Shown: positions 1-9,183, counted from the stretch's first letter. The stretch: 64,000 nucleotides of DNA from Clostridium sp. M62/1 (GCF_020736365.1 NZ_CP085988.1:2734001-2798000); one strand, 5' to 3'. Numbers and translations: made by a program. The notes: generated from the sequence alone by a model not told the origin.

Positions 1-267
1 GCCCAGGTAAATTCCCGCTCCCACGCCTAAGGGTACGGATACCACAAGTGAGATGAACACCAGATAAACCGTATTAAAAAGCTGGTTTCCAATACTTCCC
101 TTTCTCTCAAAGCGGAACATCTCCGGCGTTGCGCCGAGAAGTCCTCCGATGATTACCTTTCCGGCAAACGCAATGAGAAGCGTGAAGAAGAAAATGGCGA
201 TGGCATAAAAGACTGCCGTCATAAATGTGTCAACTGCTTTGGCACGTCTGATTCTCTTTTCTGCCAC
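1..267 (-). CDS. pstA: Phosphate ABC transporter permease PstA, 5' part only
   Basis: This is the N-terminal 89 codons of a PstA-type inner-membrane permease; the rest lies beyond the window edge. The reading begins V-A-E-K-R-I-R-R-A-K, followed by a hydrophobic segment and then a region (GNQLFNTVYLVFISLVVSVPLGVGAGIYLG) typical of binding-protein-dependent permeases. The start is a GTG at 267. An AGGAGG ribosome-binding site sits inside the last codons of pstC, and only 2 nt separate the genes, so they are cotranscribed and probably translationally coupled. The expected partner, PstB, would lie further left. Identification rests on family resemblance and on position after pstS and pstC. Confidence 0.85.
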   Translation of the reverse strand, partial: MAEKRIRRAKAVDTFMTAVFYAIAIFFFTLLIAFAGKVIIGGLLGATPEMFRFERKGSIGNQLFNTVYLVFISLVVSVPLGVGAGIYLG

Positions 268-269
268 TT

Positions 270-1208
270 TTATTTTCCTCCTTTCAGAACTGCTTTCCTG
301 TCGTCCTTATCCGGCTTCACTGCAGATACCCGGTGAATCAGAAAAATGAAAAACAGGGAGATAAGGAACAGAAGAAGCGCCATGGACCAGAGGGCCGATT
401 TCATCTCTCCGCCCTCCATGGCATTTCCCATCTGAGCCGCAATCTCTGTCGTAAGTGTTTTCGTTGTAGAAAAAATGCTGGTAGGCAGAGCAGTCGTCTG
501 GCCGATTACCATGGCAACTGCCAGAGCCTCTCCGAACGCTCTTGCAAGCCCCAGAATAATTCCGGAGATAATTCCCGGCGCAGCTGCCGGAATGACAATT
601 TTATAGATGGTCTGCCATCTGGTAGAACCGAGGCCGTATGCCGCCATACGGCACTCCTTCGGAACTGCCCTCAGGGCGTCCGCTGCCACTGTCGTGATAG
701 TGGGAAAAATCATCACAGCCAGCACAATGCCGGCGGCCAGAATCGAATGGCCGACCTGGCGGTCAAACACCGTCTTAATCGCCGGAACCAGCACAGTAAG
801 ACCTACCCAGCCGTATACTACAGATGGGATTCCGGCAAAGATCTCCACGACCGGACGGTAAAATTTTTCTCCGAATTTTGGAGAAATGTCTGTGATAAAA
901 ATGGCTGAGCCCAGGGAAAACGGAGCTGCAATGAGAAGCGCCAGACCGCAGGTACACAGAGAACCTACTACAAAAATCAGCGCCCCGACTGTCCCTCCGC
1001 CGTCGGAGTTATCTGCCGGCGCCCACTGGGCTGAACCCAGGAATTCCCAGAGCGTGTGTCCGTAGGTCAGAAAGGTGGCTGAACCTTTGTACACCAGGAA
1101 CGCTCCAATCCCGATAGTCAGGACAATCACAAACAAGCCGCACGCCGTCATGAGATCCCGCCAGAAATATTCCTTGGCAAACATGCTTTTTCCTTTTGTC
1201 GTATCCAT
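270..1208 (-). CDS. pstC: Phosphate ABC transporter permease PstC
   Basis: PstC forms the membrane channel of the high-affinity phosphate importer together with PstA. The 312-residue protein has about six hydrophobic segments and the cytoplasmic EAA-type loop (AAYGLGSTRWQTIYKIVIPAAAPGI) that contacts the ATPase. I chose the ATG at 1208 (M-D-T-T-K-G-K) because it follows AGGAGG with 6 nt spacing; an upstream in-frame start at 1244 has no such site and would run into the hairpin that follows pstS. The length fits the family. It lies between pstS and pstA in the usual pst order. Confidence 0.93.
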   Translation of the reverse strand: MDTTKGKSMFAKEYFWRDLMTACGLFVIVLTIGIGAFLVYKGSATFLTYGHTLWEFLGSAQWAPADNSDGGGTVGALIFVVGSLCTCGLALLIAAPFSLGSAIFITDISPKFGEKFYRPVVEIFAGIPSVVYGWVGLTVLVPAIKTVFDRQVGHSILAAGIVLAVMIFPTITTVAADALRAVPKECRMAAYGLGSTRWQTIYKIVIPAAAPGIISGIILGLARAFGEALAVAMVIGQTTALPTSIFSTTKTLTTEIAAQMGNAMEGGEMKSALWSMALLLFLISLFFIFLIHRVSAVKPDKDDRKAVLKGGK

Positions 1209-1222
1209 AAATCCTCCTGGCC

Positions 1223-1271
1223 TGAAATGAGAGGGGAGGCCCATTCAGGCGGCCAGCCCCTCTTCATTTCA
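1223..1271 (-). terminator. Intercistronic hairpin between pstS and pstC
   Basis: Bases 1223-1242 and 1251-1271 form a long, almost perfect stem on the minus strand (GAAATGA..AGAGGGG against CCCCTCTCATTTC) with an 8-nt loop. It has no T-run, so it is more likely a processing or stability hairpin or a partial attenuator than a full terminator. It would explain the usual excess of the binding protein over the permeases. Confidence 0.6.
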
Positions 1272-1344
1272 TTGTCTTTGATTTATCGCAGCCATACCTC
1301 CTGCCGCCGGGGCAAAAGGTTTAGCTGCTGAAACGTATCCTTGA

Positions 1345-2310
1345 TTAGTGCTCAGTTACTGTCATCTTGGAAGATACACCGTAGCCTAATGATTCCATCT
1401 GCTCGCCGTACTCGTCAGACATGATGTAGTCGATGAATGCCTTGGTCACCTCGTCCGGCTCACCCTTTGTGTACATATGCTCATAAGTCCATACCGGATA
1501 GTCGCCGCTGTATGTATTCTCTAAAGTAGGCTCAACACCGTCGATTGCAACTGTGGAAACTCCTGCATCACCTGTCAGGTAGGATAAAGCTACATATCCG
1601 ATTGCTCCCTTTGTATCTTTTACATTCTGGAGAAGTACGCCGGAATCATCTGTCTCCATAGCTGCGTTGGAAGCCTCCTCGTTTCCATCCAGAGCGTATT
1701 TCTGGAAAGTTGCTCTTGTTCCGGAGGATGTAGGCCGTGTCACAAGAACTACGTCCTCATCTGGTCCGCCGACCTCGCTCCAGTTCTTAATCTCACCTGT
1801 GAAGATTCCGATTAACTGCTCTTTTGTCAGGTCTGTAACGCCGGCCTCATATACGTCATTATTTACGATAGGAGCCATGGTCACAACGCACACCTGATGG
1901 TCTACCAGCTCTGCCGCCTGCTCCGGCTCCAGCTTATCCTCTGCCGGAACATCAGAGTTTCCGATGTTTACTGTCCCCTCGGAAACCTGCTTTAAGCCCT
2001 CTCCTGAACCGCCGGCATCAATTGTGATAGCTACGTTCGGATACTTCTCAGCAAACATGTCGGCTGCGTCGTCTACAAGAGGCTTTAATGCGGAAGAACC
2101 TGCCGCCGTAATCATTCCTGTCAGATCCTCGTTTACCTCAGCCGCCTCTGTCTCTGCCTCAGCTGCCGTGCTTCCTGCTGCTGTAGTATCTGCTGCCGTG
2201 GTATCTGCTGCTTCCACTGCTGCTGTTGTGCCTGCCGTGCCTGAGCTTCCGCATGCTGTCATACTGGCTGCCACAGCGCCTGCTGCCATAAGTGTAAGAA
2301 TTTTTTTCAT
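1345..2310 (-). CDS. pstS: Phosphate-binding lipoprotein PstS
   Basis: The extracytoplasmic phosphate-binding protein feeds the PstCAB importer. The first 20 residues (MKKILTLMAAGAVAASMTAC) are a lipoprotein signal with a Thr-Ala-Cys lipobox. A low-complexity Ala/Thr/Glu linker follows (about residues 24-60). The PBP-like domain then starts at LTGMITAAGSSALKPLVDDAA and carries the family motifs GSGEGLKQVSEG, NIGNSDVPA and VTRPTSSGTRATFQ. At 321 residues the length is normal. A strong promoter-like element lies about 85 nt upstream. It is followed by the hairpin and pstC. Confidence 0.95.
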   Translation of the reverse strand: MKKILTLMAAGAVAASMTACGSSGTAGTTAAVEAADTTAADTTAAGSTAAEAETEAAEVNEDLTGMITAAGSSALKPLVDDAADMFAEKYPNVAITIDAGGSGEGLKQVSEGTVNIGNSDVPAEDKLEPEQAAELVDHQVCVVTMAPIVNNDVYEAGVTDLTKEQLIGIFTGEIKNWSEVGGPDEDVVLVTRPTSSGTRATFQKYALDGNEEASNAAMETDDSGVLLQNVKDTKGAIGYVALSYLTGDAGVSTVAIDGVEPTLENTYSGDYPVWTYEHMYTKGEPDEVTKAFIDYIMSDEYGEQMESLGYGVSSKMTVTEH

Positions 2311-2394
2311 AATTTAATCTCCTTGTTTTCTAAATGATTTTCAGGCTTTGCCTGATTTGTTCAGTAACTGCTTTGTTCCCTCAGGAACAGCTAT

Positions 2395-2423
2395 AGTATA
2401 GCTCGCGCAATGTAAAATCTAAA
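2395..2423 (-). promoter_or_regulatory. Likely promoter of pstS
   Basis: On the minus strand TTTAGA (2418-2423) and TATACT (2395-2400) are separated by 17 nt, giving a sigma-A-like promoter 85 nt before pstS. An AT-rich stretch just upstream could hold PhoP sites, but I cannot define a box with confidence. Confidence 0.45.
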
Positions 2424-2532
2424 ATACTGCTTTCGTCAAATTTATGTGATATTTTTGCAGGATCATTTTACATAAATTTTTCATTTCTCCGTCTTCTTCC
2501 CGGATAAATGGCCAAAAAGGCGTTAAAACAGG

Positions 2533-2561
2533 TTGAAATCCAAAGCCTCCTATTATAAAAT
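2533..2561 (+). promoter_or_regulatory. Likely promoter of the phosphofructokinase gene
   Basis: TTGAAA (2533-2538) and TAAAAT (2556-2561) with a 17-nt spacer, about 40 nt before the start codon. It is divergent from the pst promoter. Confidence 0.55.
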
Positions 2562-2603
2562 AGGTGCGGTATTACCACAATCACAAAGGAGAGAAACCTC
2601 ACA

Positions 2604-3824
2604 ATGAAGAAAAACGTACTTGTAGGACAGTCCGGCGGCCCCACCGCCGTAATCAATGCAAGCCTTTACGGAGTTATTACAGAAAGTATCAGACACGGGG
2701 ATCAGATTGGAACCGTTTACGGTATGGAGAATGGAATTGAAGGCTTTTTGGCCGATCATGTCCTGGACCTTTCGGAAACGCTCAGCAAGGAGGAGCTGGA
2801 AATTCTGAAGCTGACTCCTGCCGCCTATCTTGGCTCCTGCCGCTTCAAGCTGCCGGAGGATCTGAGCTCTGAGGTCTATCCGACTCTGTTCAGAAAATTT
2901 GAGGCCTTAAATATAGGATACTTTTTTTACATCGGCGGAAATGATTCCATGGACACAGTAAGCAAGCTGTCCCGCTATGCTGCCGGAATCAACAGCCCCA
3001 TCCGGGTAATCGGCATACCGAAAACCATTGACAATGATCTGGTCATGACGGATCACACGCCGGGCTTCGGAAGCGCCGCCAAGTATGTAGCCTCCATGGT
3101 CCGGGAGATCGTACTCGACGCTACCGTTTACCAGCAGAAGTCAGTCACCATCGTGGAGCTGATGGGACGCCACGCAGGATGGCTCACTGCTGCCAGCGTA
3201 CTGGCCAGAAAGCATGAAAACGATAACCCTCTTCTCATCTATCTGCCGGAATCCGCCTTCTCCTTAGAACAGTTTTCCAGGGATCTGGAGCAGGCCTTCA
3301 GGAAGAATACAAACGTGGTTGTCTGCGTCTCAGAGGGACTTTCCGACGCCTCCGGCCGCTTTATCTGCGAGTACACCGCCGAGGCCCAGGTAGACACCTT
3401 CGGCCACAAGATGCTGACCGGCTGCGGAAAGATTCTTGAAAACTTCGTGCGCCAGCAGTTTAAGGTAAAGGTTCGCTCTGTGGAGCTGAATGTATGCCAG
3501 CGCTGCAGCGGCATGATCGTTTCCGCCGCTGACATCGCAGAGGCTGCCATGGCCGGAGCGGCAGGCGTAGCTGAGGCCCTGAAAGGGACTACGGGAAAAA
3601 TGATTGCCTTTGTAAGAGAACCGGGAGACGATTACCGTCTTTCCTGCTCCACCGTGGATGTGAACCAGGTGTGCAATCAGGAAAAGACCTTCCCGAAAGA
3701 ATGGATTACCGACGGGGGCACAAACATCGGAAAAGAATTTTTCGACTATGCCCTTCCGATTATCAAAGGCGAGCCTGAGAGAAAAATGAAGGATGGACTG
3801 CCCGTCTACCTGTACCGCAAATAA
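2604..3824 (+). CDS. 6-phosphofructokinase, probably pyrophosphate-dependent
   Basis: It phosphorylates fructose 6-phosphate in glycolysis, probably with pyrophosphate. The 406-residue protein opens with LVGQSGGPTAVINASL (nucleotide/PPi loop). It carries GGNDS at 111-115 and PKTIDND at 139-145. In this superfamily Lys before TIDND and Asp in the second variable position of GGxDS mark PPi users, whereas ATP enzymes have GGDGS and GTIDND. The Asn at the first position instead of Asp is a variation. GFGSAAKYVASMVREI and ELMGRHAGWL are family segments. AAGGAG precedes the ATG by 12 nt. It stands alone, with its own promoter and a strong terminator. The donor choice is inferred from motifs only. 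Confidence 0.88.
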   Translation: MKKNVLVGQSGGPTAVINASLYGVITESIRHGDQIGTVYGMENGIEGFLADHVLDLSETLSKEELEILKLTPAAYLGSCRFKLPEDLSSEVYPTLFRKFEALNIGYFFYIGGNDSMDTVSKLSRYAAGINSPIRVIGIPKTIDNDLVMTDHTPGFGSAAKYVASMVREIVLDATVYQQKSVTIVELMGRHAGWLTAASVLARKHENDNPLLIYLPESAFSLEQFSRDLEQAFRKNTNVVVCVSEGLSDASGRFICEYTAEAQVDTFGHKMLTGCGKILENFVRQQFKVKVRSVELNVCQRCSGMIVSAADIAEAAMAGAAGVAEALKGTTGKMIAFVREPGDDYRLSCSTVDVNQVCNQEKTFPKEWITDGGTNIGKEFFDYALPIIKGEPERKMKDGLPVYLYRK

Positions 3825-3837
3825 GAGTAAAAGAGAG

Positions 3838-3891
3838 AAAAAGGGAAGGATTTACAGTTCCGGCGAAGTCACTGTAAATCCTTCCCTTTTT
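3838..3891. terminator. Strong bidirectional terminator
   Basis: Arms 3838-3857 and 3872-3891 are perfectly complementary over 20 bp with a 14-nt loop. The outer bases are A-run and T-run, so it can end the phosphofructokinase transcript (plus) and the spoIID-like transcript (minus). Confidence 0.9.
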
Positions 3892-3965
3892 CTTTGGGTG
3901 AGCAGGTGCTGTGGGGGGAGGGGCTTATGAGGGTTTTCACTATCCCTCCTCCTCTGACTCTGCTG

Positions 3966-6257
3966 TCAGGACAGTTCTCTTATCTCCACGCCGTCGTAGA
4001 AGAAGGTCAGAATGTCCTCGTAATCCATCCCCTCTCTGGCCATCTGCTGGGCGCCGTTCTGGCTCATTCCGACGCCGTGGCCGTAGCCGCCGCCCCAGAT
4101 GGTGAAGGTGCGCAGTCCGCTCTCCTCGTCTCTGGCGGTCTCGTCAATGGCGATATAGGCGCTTGGAAGATTGCTCCATCCCGTCAGGGTTTTTCCGTCA
4201 TTTTTCTTGTATACAAGCTCCGTGCTTCCGAGAGTGCTCCGAATCTGGCTTTCCCCGCTTATGACAGTCTCTCCCTCGCTTCCGTATACCTTCAGCTTCT
4301 TCGCAATTCCGCCGGTTTCCCGCTCTGTCACAGCCAGAGCCTGGATCTCTCCGATTCCCGTAATCTTTTCTTCCAGGCTGCGGTTTGTAATCTTCGTCTC
4401 CCAGCGGTACATGGGGAAGGTGGAGTCATAGGTCTCTGCGTCCTTGTCGCGGATAAATTTCTCAAAGGACTCATTATCTCTCAGTTCCTTCATCACAGTT
4501 CTGCCATCGGTCAGGGACACTCCCTTCAGATAGGGAACTGCGCTCTGATCTGCTCCCCAGATAGTTCCGTCGGTTGTATGGCCGCAGGAGGTGGAAAAAT
4601 AATAGGTTTCCGCAGGATTATCCCCGTAGAATACCATCTGGCCGTAGGTCTCCATCACAGCGGTGTCTGTGCGCTCGCTGGAGGCCGTGTTGTTGTAAAC
4701 CTGATAGTTGGTGCTGTCATCCACATGAGCGCCATACTGGCTGTAGGCATTGGCCTTGATCTGCCGGTAGGCGTAGGTTCTGGCGCAGACGGCCTGAGCC
4801 TTCAGGGCCTCCATCTCATAGGAGGCTGGCATCTCACTTGGAACCACTCTGGTCAGGTAGTCCTCCACGTCCAGATCATTTAAAAGCAGAAGCCCTTCCT
4901 TCTCCTGGCTGATTTCCAGCGTTCCCTGGTAGGACGGCGTTCCCTGCCCCCTCTCGATGGTAGTCACATCGATAGACTTTGTGGGATCCTCCGGTTCGAT
5001 GATAAACCGCCTGTCGGATCTTCTGAGCCTCTCATCTCCGTCAAAGACTGTAAACTTCTCCCCTGCCTCCACGGTGAACTCATAGTCTCCCAGCACAACC
5101 TTCATGGGGACAGAACACTTCAGGGTAACTGTGTCGTGGAAAATAGACTGAAAGCCTGTGTCCATCAGAAGTACCCTGATATTTCTCGCGTCAAAGCTTT
5201 TCACCAGAAGGGCGGCGCAGATACGCTTATCCTCCACCACAAATTTCTGAATGTCATATCCTACCAGAATATCCTTTTTTCTGGCCTCTTTTACTGTGCC
5301 GTAGGTCTTGTAAACCTTAAAGTCATCAGTAATTGCCACATTTCCATAGCCCTCGATTTCGATGGCATTGTCCCGGACGGCAAGCACCTTTCCCTCTATG
5401 GTGTCCTTTTTTAAAGACAGCTTCCTTATCTTTCCGTCCTTTAAGGACACATCGGCCAGCACGCCTCCTGCCTCTTCCTCTACCGCGTCCTCCAGAGGAA
5501 ATTCTCTTACTGTCCCTCCTATATAAACCTCCATCCTGTTTTTCTCCCCGTCAGGGATCAGCCAGGCATTTTTGTAGACAACCTCGTCCGAAACATCCCG
5601 CTCCATGCGTATGATATCCGTCCCCCGGATGCACACTTCAATCTCGTGGTCTATGTAGGCATCCAGGGAAAGCCCCTCGAACTGAAGCTCCCCCTCACTT
5701 GTGTAGGCCGTCCAGCTCTCAGCCCCCTCCACATTGGCCGGAGTTCCATAGAGGGCAATCGTTTTTGTCTGAACTGTCCCTTCCGGGTCTGCCTGCTTCA
5801 GAAAGGTTTCATAAAACAGCCACCACTCCTCCTTGGGAATGGGATCGCTGTATTTCTTTCTGGACACGCCTAGAGCCCTGGAAAGACCGGACTCCACCTG
5901 CTCTGCCGCATAGGCGACTTCCCCGTAGGTAATCGCGCCTGCGGCGAAGTCCTCCATATCTGCCTGTCTTTCCTCCCCGTCTTCATCCCCGGGAAGCTCC
6001 ATATACCCGTTTCCTATCAGATAGTCCAGATATTTTACATACCACTGCCCTTTCAGGGAGGAGGGGAAGTTTGATTCATTTTCATCCTCCCAGGCTTCAC
6101 AGGTTTCCCTGTCTGTCATCCCCAGAGCCAGCGCCTTTCCCGCCAGAGCTCTGGAAACATAGTTTCCATTGTGATCCAGTGTCACAATCAGAATAATCAG
6201 CAGGAGCACAGCCGCAGCCACCGCCCCTGTCCAGTAAACCATCTTTTTAGAACTCAT
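3966..6257 (-). CDS. SpoIID/LytB-domain protein, membrane-anchored
   Basis: This 763-residue protein probably acts on peptidoglycan at the cell or forespore surface. It has one N-terminal membrane helix (about residues 7-26). A long region of unknown structure (about 30-400) follows, with several beta-rich repeats. The C-terminal half is a SpoIID domain: YLTRVVPSEMPASYEMEALKAQ, then AVCARTYAYRQ, YYFSTSCGHTTDG and GGGYGHGVGMSQNGAQ near the end. In SpoIID, the Glu of the PSEM segment is the lytic transglycosylase residue. It is about twice as long as true SpoIID, so it is a paralogue with an extra region rather than SpoIID itself. The mobile element starts only 64 bp upstream of its start codon. 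Confidence 0.88.
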   Translation of the reverse strand: MSSKKMVYWTGAVAAAVLLLIILIVTLDHNGNYVSRALAGKALALGMTDRETCEAWEDENESNFPSSLKGQWYVKYLDYLIGNGYMELPGDEDGEERQADMEDFAAGAITYGEVAYAAEQVESGLSRALGVSRKKYSDPIPKEEWWLFYETFLKQADPEGTVQTKTIALYGTPANVEGAESWTAYTSEGELQFEGLSLDAYIDHEIEVCIRGTDIIRMERDVSDEVVYKNAWLIPDGEKNRMEVYIGGTVREFPLEDAVEEEAGGVLADVSLKDGKIRKLSLKKDTIEGKVLAVRDNAIEIEGYGNVAITDDFKVYKTYGTVKEARKKDILVGYDIQKFVVEDKRICAALLVKSFDARNIRVLLMDTGFQSIFHDTVTLKCSVPMKVVLGDYEFTVEAGEKFTVFDGDERLRRSDRRFIIEPEDPTKSIDVTTIERGQGTPSYQGTLEISQEKEGLLLLNDLDVEDYLTRVVPSEMPASYEMEALKAQAVCARTYAYRQIKANAYSQYGAHVDDSTNYQVYNNTASSERTDTAVMETYGQMVFYGDNPAETYYFSTSCGHTTDGTIWGADQSAVPYLKGVSLTDGRTVMKELRDNESFEKFIRDKDAETYDSTFPMYRWETKITNRSLEEKITGIGEIQALAVTERETGGIAKKLKVYGSEGETVISGESQIRSTLGSTELVYKKNDGKTLTGWSNLPSAYIAIDETARDEESGLRTFTIWGGGYGHGVGMSQNGAQQMAREGMDYEDILTFFYDGVEIRELS

Positions 6258-6321
6258 TCATTCTCCCTACTTACATATGTCTTTTTCTCTTCATCGATAT
6301 AGTCTAGCCTCCGGTAAAGTA

Positions 6322-6341
6322 CAGTTTACAAGGGACTACAC
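6322..6341 (+). repeat. Left terminal inverted repeat of the IME
   Basis: The sequence CAGTTTACAAGGGACTACAC is the inverted partner of 12818-12837 (CAGTTTACAAGAAACTACAC when read on the minus strand). Confidence 0.85.
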
Positions 6342-6374
6342 AGGGTAGGTATCTGACGGGAGGGGTTCCACCCG

Positions 6375-7886
6375 TCAGATTTTCCATGTGATATTCAAGC
6401 TGTCGCTTGTGGCAGCTATGGTGGTAATCATCAAATCCACCACCCGCCGCTTGTCATCAAAGGATACATTCTCCCAAGTGTCGAGGTAGCCGGAAATCTG
6501 GCTGACCTGTTCCGGGCTAATGGCTTCCACCGTCAGTTCCGCTATCCTCGCCAGAAGTTCCTGCTTGCGCCCGTCCAGTTCTGCTATCTTCACATTCACA
6601 TAGGAGAGCAGGACATTGTTTGCACCCGTCAGACTGTCCACCAGCTTTTCAATCTCGCTGTCCACATGGGCAAGCTCCACTTGCAGGGCGGCAATTTTCG
6701 GATTTGCCTTTGCCGCTTTCTTTCTGCCTGTCAGCGTCTTGTAGCTTGCCAGTTTCTTTACCATCTGCTGATAAACAACTGCTTCCAGTTCCGAAGTAAT
6801 GATTTTCCCGCACCCGGCACAGCTTTTATTGTCCAGCCGTTTTGTGCAGCGGAGATATTGCTTTCCCACAGGATTGTTAATGCTCATAAGGGCATACCCG
6901 CAATTCCCGCATTTGATTTTTCCCGCCAGCCATGTATGGGTGGCTTTCCGGGCAGACTGGATTTTCATGTTGTTCATCAGCTTCTTGCGGCAGGTCAGCC
7001 AGATGTCGGAGGGGACAATGCCCTCATGGGGAGCCAGCACCAGCATTTGGTCTTTCAAGTCGTTCTTTTTGCTGGGCTTCACATCTCGCCCTTGATACAG
7101 ATAGCATCCGTTCATGCCAGTAAAATCGGCGGCGTCATTGACAATGACTGTCCCTTGACTTTTGAAAAACTCGTACACATCAAGGTCTGCCTGCACATAG
7201 ACAGGATTGCGTAACATCTGCGCCAACGTGGGGCGTATCAGCTCTTTGCCGTTGAATAAAATCCCCTGTTCGGCAAAGTACCGGGTAATGTCCCCGTAGG
7301 AGGTTGTGGGCTGGGCGTACATCTCAAACATCAGCCGGATATTTGCCGCTTCATCTGGATTTACCACCAGCTTTTTTGTGTTGATACCGTCCATCTTAAT
7401 CGGCTCTGTATGGAAGCCGTAAGGGGCTTTCCCACCCATCTTGAAACCTCGCTGGCTGCGGGAATAGTAAGCGTCCGTTACCCGTTTCTGTATGGTTTCC
7501 CTCTCAAGCTGGGCGAACACGATACAGATATTTAACATCGCCCGCCCCATCGGGGTGGAGGTATCAAACTTTTCCGTAGAGGACACAAACTCCACATTGT
7601 ACTGTTGGAACAGCTCCATCATATTGGCAAAGTCCAGAATGGAACGGCTGATACGGTCGAGCTTGTAAACCACGACTTTTGCAATTAAACCCCGCTTGAT
7701 GTCCCGCACCAGTTCTTGAAACTTCGGACGGTCTGTGTTCTTGCCGCTGTACCCTTTGTCTGTGTATTCCTTGCAGTTACCGCCTTTCAACTCGTATTTG
7801 CAAAATTCAATCTGGCTTTCAATGGAAATGCTGTCCTTTTTGTCTACCGATTGTCTTGCATAGATTGCGTCTATTCGATTGTTCAT
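6375..7886 (-). CDS. Large serine recombinase (integrase/excisionase of the IME)
   Basis: It catalyses integration and excision of the surrounding element. The 503-residue protein has an N-terminal resolvase domain with the nucleophile in IYARQS (Ser13), followed by DKGYSGKNTDRP and YKLDRISRS. Next come the recombinase domain (about 160-260, GGKAPYGFHTE) and a zinc ribbon with CGNCGYAL and two further cysteine pairs (about 350-385). A coiled-coil/leucine-rich C-terminus (about 400-480) completes it. The ATG at 7886 follows AAAAGGAGC; an upstream in-frame ATG lacks a site. It lies next to the left end, as is usual for Tn4451/Tn5397-type serine integrases. Confidence 0.93.
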   Translation of the reverse strand: MNNRIDAIYARQSVDKKDSISIESQIEFCKYELKGGNCKEYTDKGYSGKNTDRPKFQELVRDIKRGLIAKVVVYKLDRISRSILDFANMMELFQQYNVEFVSSTEKFDTSTPMGRAMLNICIVFAQLERETIQKRVTDAYYSRSQRGFKMGGKAPYGFHTEPIKMDGINTKKLVVNPDEAANIRLMFEMYAQPTTSYGDITRYFAEQGILFNGKELIRPTLAQMLRNPVYVQADLDVYEFFKSQGTVIVNDAADFTGMNGCYLYQGRDVKPSKKNDLKDQMLVLAPHEGIVPSDIWLTCRKKLMNNMKIQSARKATHTWLAGKIKCGNCGYALMSINNPVGKQYLRCTKRLDNKSCAGCGKIITSELEAVVYQQMVKKLASYKTLTGRKKAAKANPKIAALQVELAHVDSEIEKLVDSLTGANNVLLSYVNVKIAELDGRKQELLARIAELTVEAISPEQVSQISGYLDTWENVSFDDKRRVVDLMITTIAATSDSLNITWKI

Positions 7887-7979
7887 ATTGTCGCTCCTTT
7901 TCTTAAAAAGAAACGGAGCTGCTGACAGTTTTATTATACCGCCAGCAGCCCCGCAAATCAACGATGGCTTCGGAAAACC

Positions 7980-8171
7980 TTATGCCCCGGCTTCCTCACT
8001 CTGCCGTTTGTTGGCATACTTGCGGAACACCTCATAAAGCTGCTGTTCCAGCTCCCGGCGTTTTGCCGCTTCCTGCTCCGGCGTGAACACCGGGGAGAGA
8101 TTTTCCAGCGTGATTTCCTTTCCCTGAAAAGTCACGACTTCGGTTTCTTTCTTGTATCTGATATGCTCCAT
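7980..8171 (-). CDS. Small conserved element protein, function unknown
   Basis: A 63-residue acidic/charged protein beginning MEHIRYKKETEVVTFQGKEI, with a likely amphipathic helix in the second half (EQEAAKRRELEQQLYEVFRKYANKR). The ATG at 8171 follows CGGAGG at 5 nt; an in-frame ATG 8 codons upstream has no site. It sits between the relaxase and recombinase genes in the same orientation, so it probably belongs to their transcript. I do not recognise the family. It might assist recombination or relaxase action. Confidence 0.65.
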   Translation of the reverse strand: MEHIRYKKETEVVTFQGKEITLENLSPVFTPEQEAAKRRELEQQLYEVFRKYANKRQSEEAGA

Positions 8172-8241
8172 AGTACCTCCGTATTTAATTTTCAAAGTGC
8201 AGTGCCGCCATGCTGCGGCGAGAAATGTTTTCTGTCATCAA

Positions 8242-9183
8242 TCACCGTTCCCTTGTGTGCCGCTGTTGCCGTTTCAGCTCTGCCAGCACTTCCGGCGGGA
8301 TACGGTCTACCAGCCGCTGAATGTCTTTCAGCTCGCTTTCCAGCTTTGCCCGTTCCATCGTATCTTTCATCTTGCCTTTTTCGCTGGCTTTGGCTCTGGC
8401 TTCCAACTGTTCATTTTCTGCCAAAAGGTCGTTTATTGTGACCTTGTATTTTTTGAGCTGACCGGAGAAGTTCTCCATCTGAGGAAACCACTTTTTCAGC
8501 AGGGAGAGGGCTTCCTCTTTCTTCTTTCCGGCATTGAACGGGGTAATACCGTCCAGCGTGGCTTCAATGGCTCTTGCCTGTTTTGAGAGATTGACCGCCT
8601 GCTTGAACAGACGGGTGGGGATATGCTTCCTGCCTGTCTTGCTGGCACTTTCCCCACGCTCCAAGTCGGGATATTTCTCCACCATATAGGCGTGAAAATC
8701 GTCCTGCCATTTTGTGAGGTTGGCTCTGTTCCCTATAATCTCCTTTGCACACAGGCGGTTGTCCTCTGTCAGAGGGACAAAGACCAAATGCAGGTGGGGC
8801 GTTTTCTCGTCCATGTGTACTACCGCCGACACGATATTTTCTTTTCCTACCCGTCCGATTAAGAAGTCCGCTGCCCGCTGGAAAAACGCCTGTATCTCCT
8901 TTGGGGACTTCTTCTTAAAAAATTCCGGGCTGGCGGTAATCAGCGTATCCACAAACCGGGTGCTGTCCCTGCGGGTGCGGCAGCCAGCCTGTTCAATGCG
9001 GCTTTTAATGAAGTGGTAGTACCTGCCCTCTGGCTTAACGATGTGGAAGTTGTACTTGCTCCGGCTGGTGTCAATGTCGGGATTGCTGGCGTACTGTTCC
9101 TTTTGCCGTTCGTGATGGGCTTCCAGCGGTCTTGCCGGATTGCCCTTGTGTTTTTCAAATCGCAAAATTGCGTGTTGTGCCAT
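8242..9183 (-). CDS. MobV-family relaxase (Mob/Pre)
   Basis: It nicks oriT and pilots the strand during conjugative mobilization. The 313-residue protein has the MobV signatures: an HHER segment at 23-26, equivalent to the MobM region with the catalytic His, then YASNPDIDTSRSKYN, and the metal-binding motif HMDEKTPHLH at 123-132. The C-terminus (about 240-310) is a charged helical region. AAGGAG precedes the ATG by 4 nt. A matching MobV-type oriT lies at 12660-12694 at the far end of the element. The protein is at the short end of the family. Confidence 0.93.
   Translation of the reverse strand: MAQHAILRFEKHKGNPARPLEAHHERQKEQYASNPDIDTSRSKYNFHIVKPEGRYYHFIKSRIEQAGCRTRRDSTRFVDTLITASPEFFKKKSPKEIQAFFQRAADFLIGRVGKENIVSAVVHMDEKTPHLHLVFVPLTEDNRLCAKEIIGNRANLTKWQDDFHAYMVEKYPDLERGESASKTGRKHIPTRLFKQAVNLSKQARAIEATLDGITPFNAGKKKEEALSLLKKWFPQMENFSGQLKKYKVTINDLLAENEQLEARAKASEKGKMKDTMERAKLESELKDIQRLVDRIPPEVLAELKRQQRHTRER

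Noticed and set aside
3894..4883. Long plus-strand open frame opposite the spoIID-like gene
   Set aside because: Antisense shadow of a well-supported gene; no ribosome-binding site and no recognisable motif.
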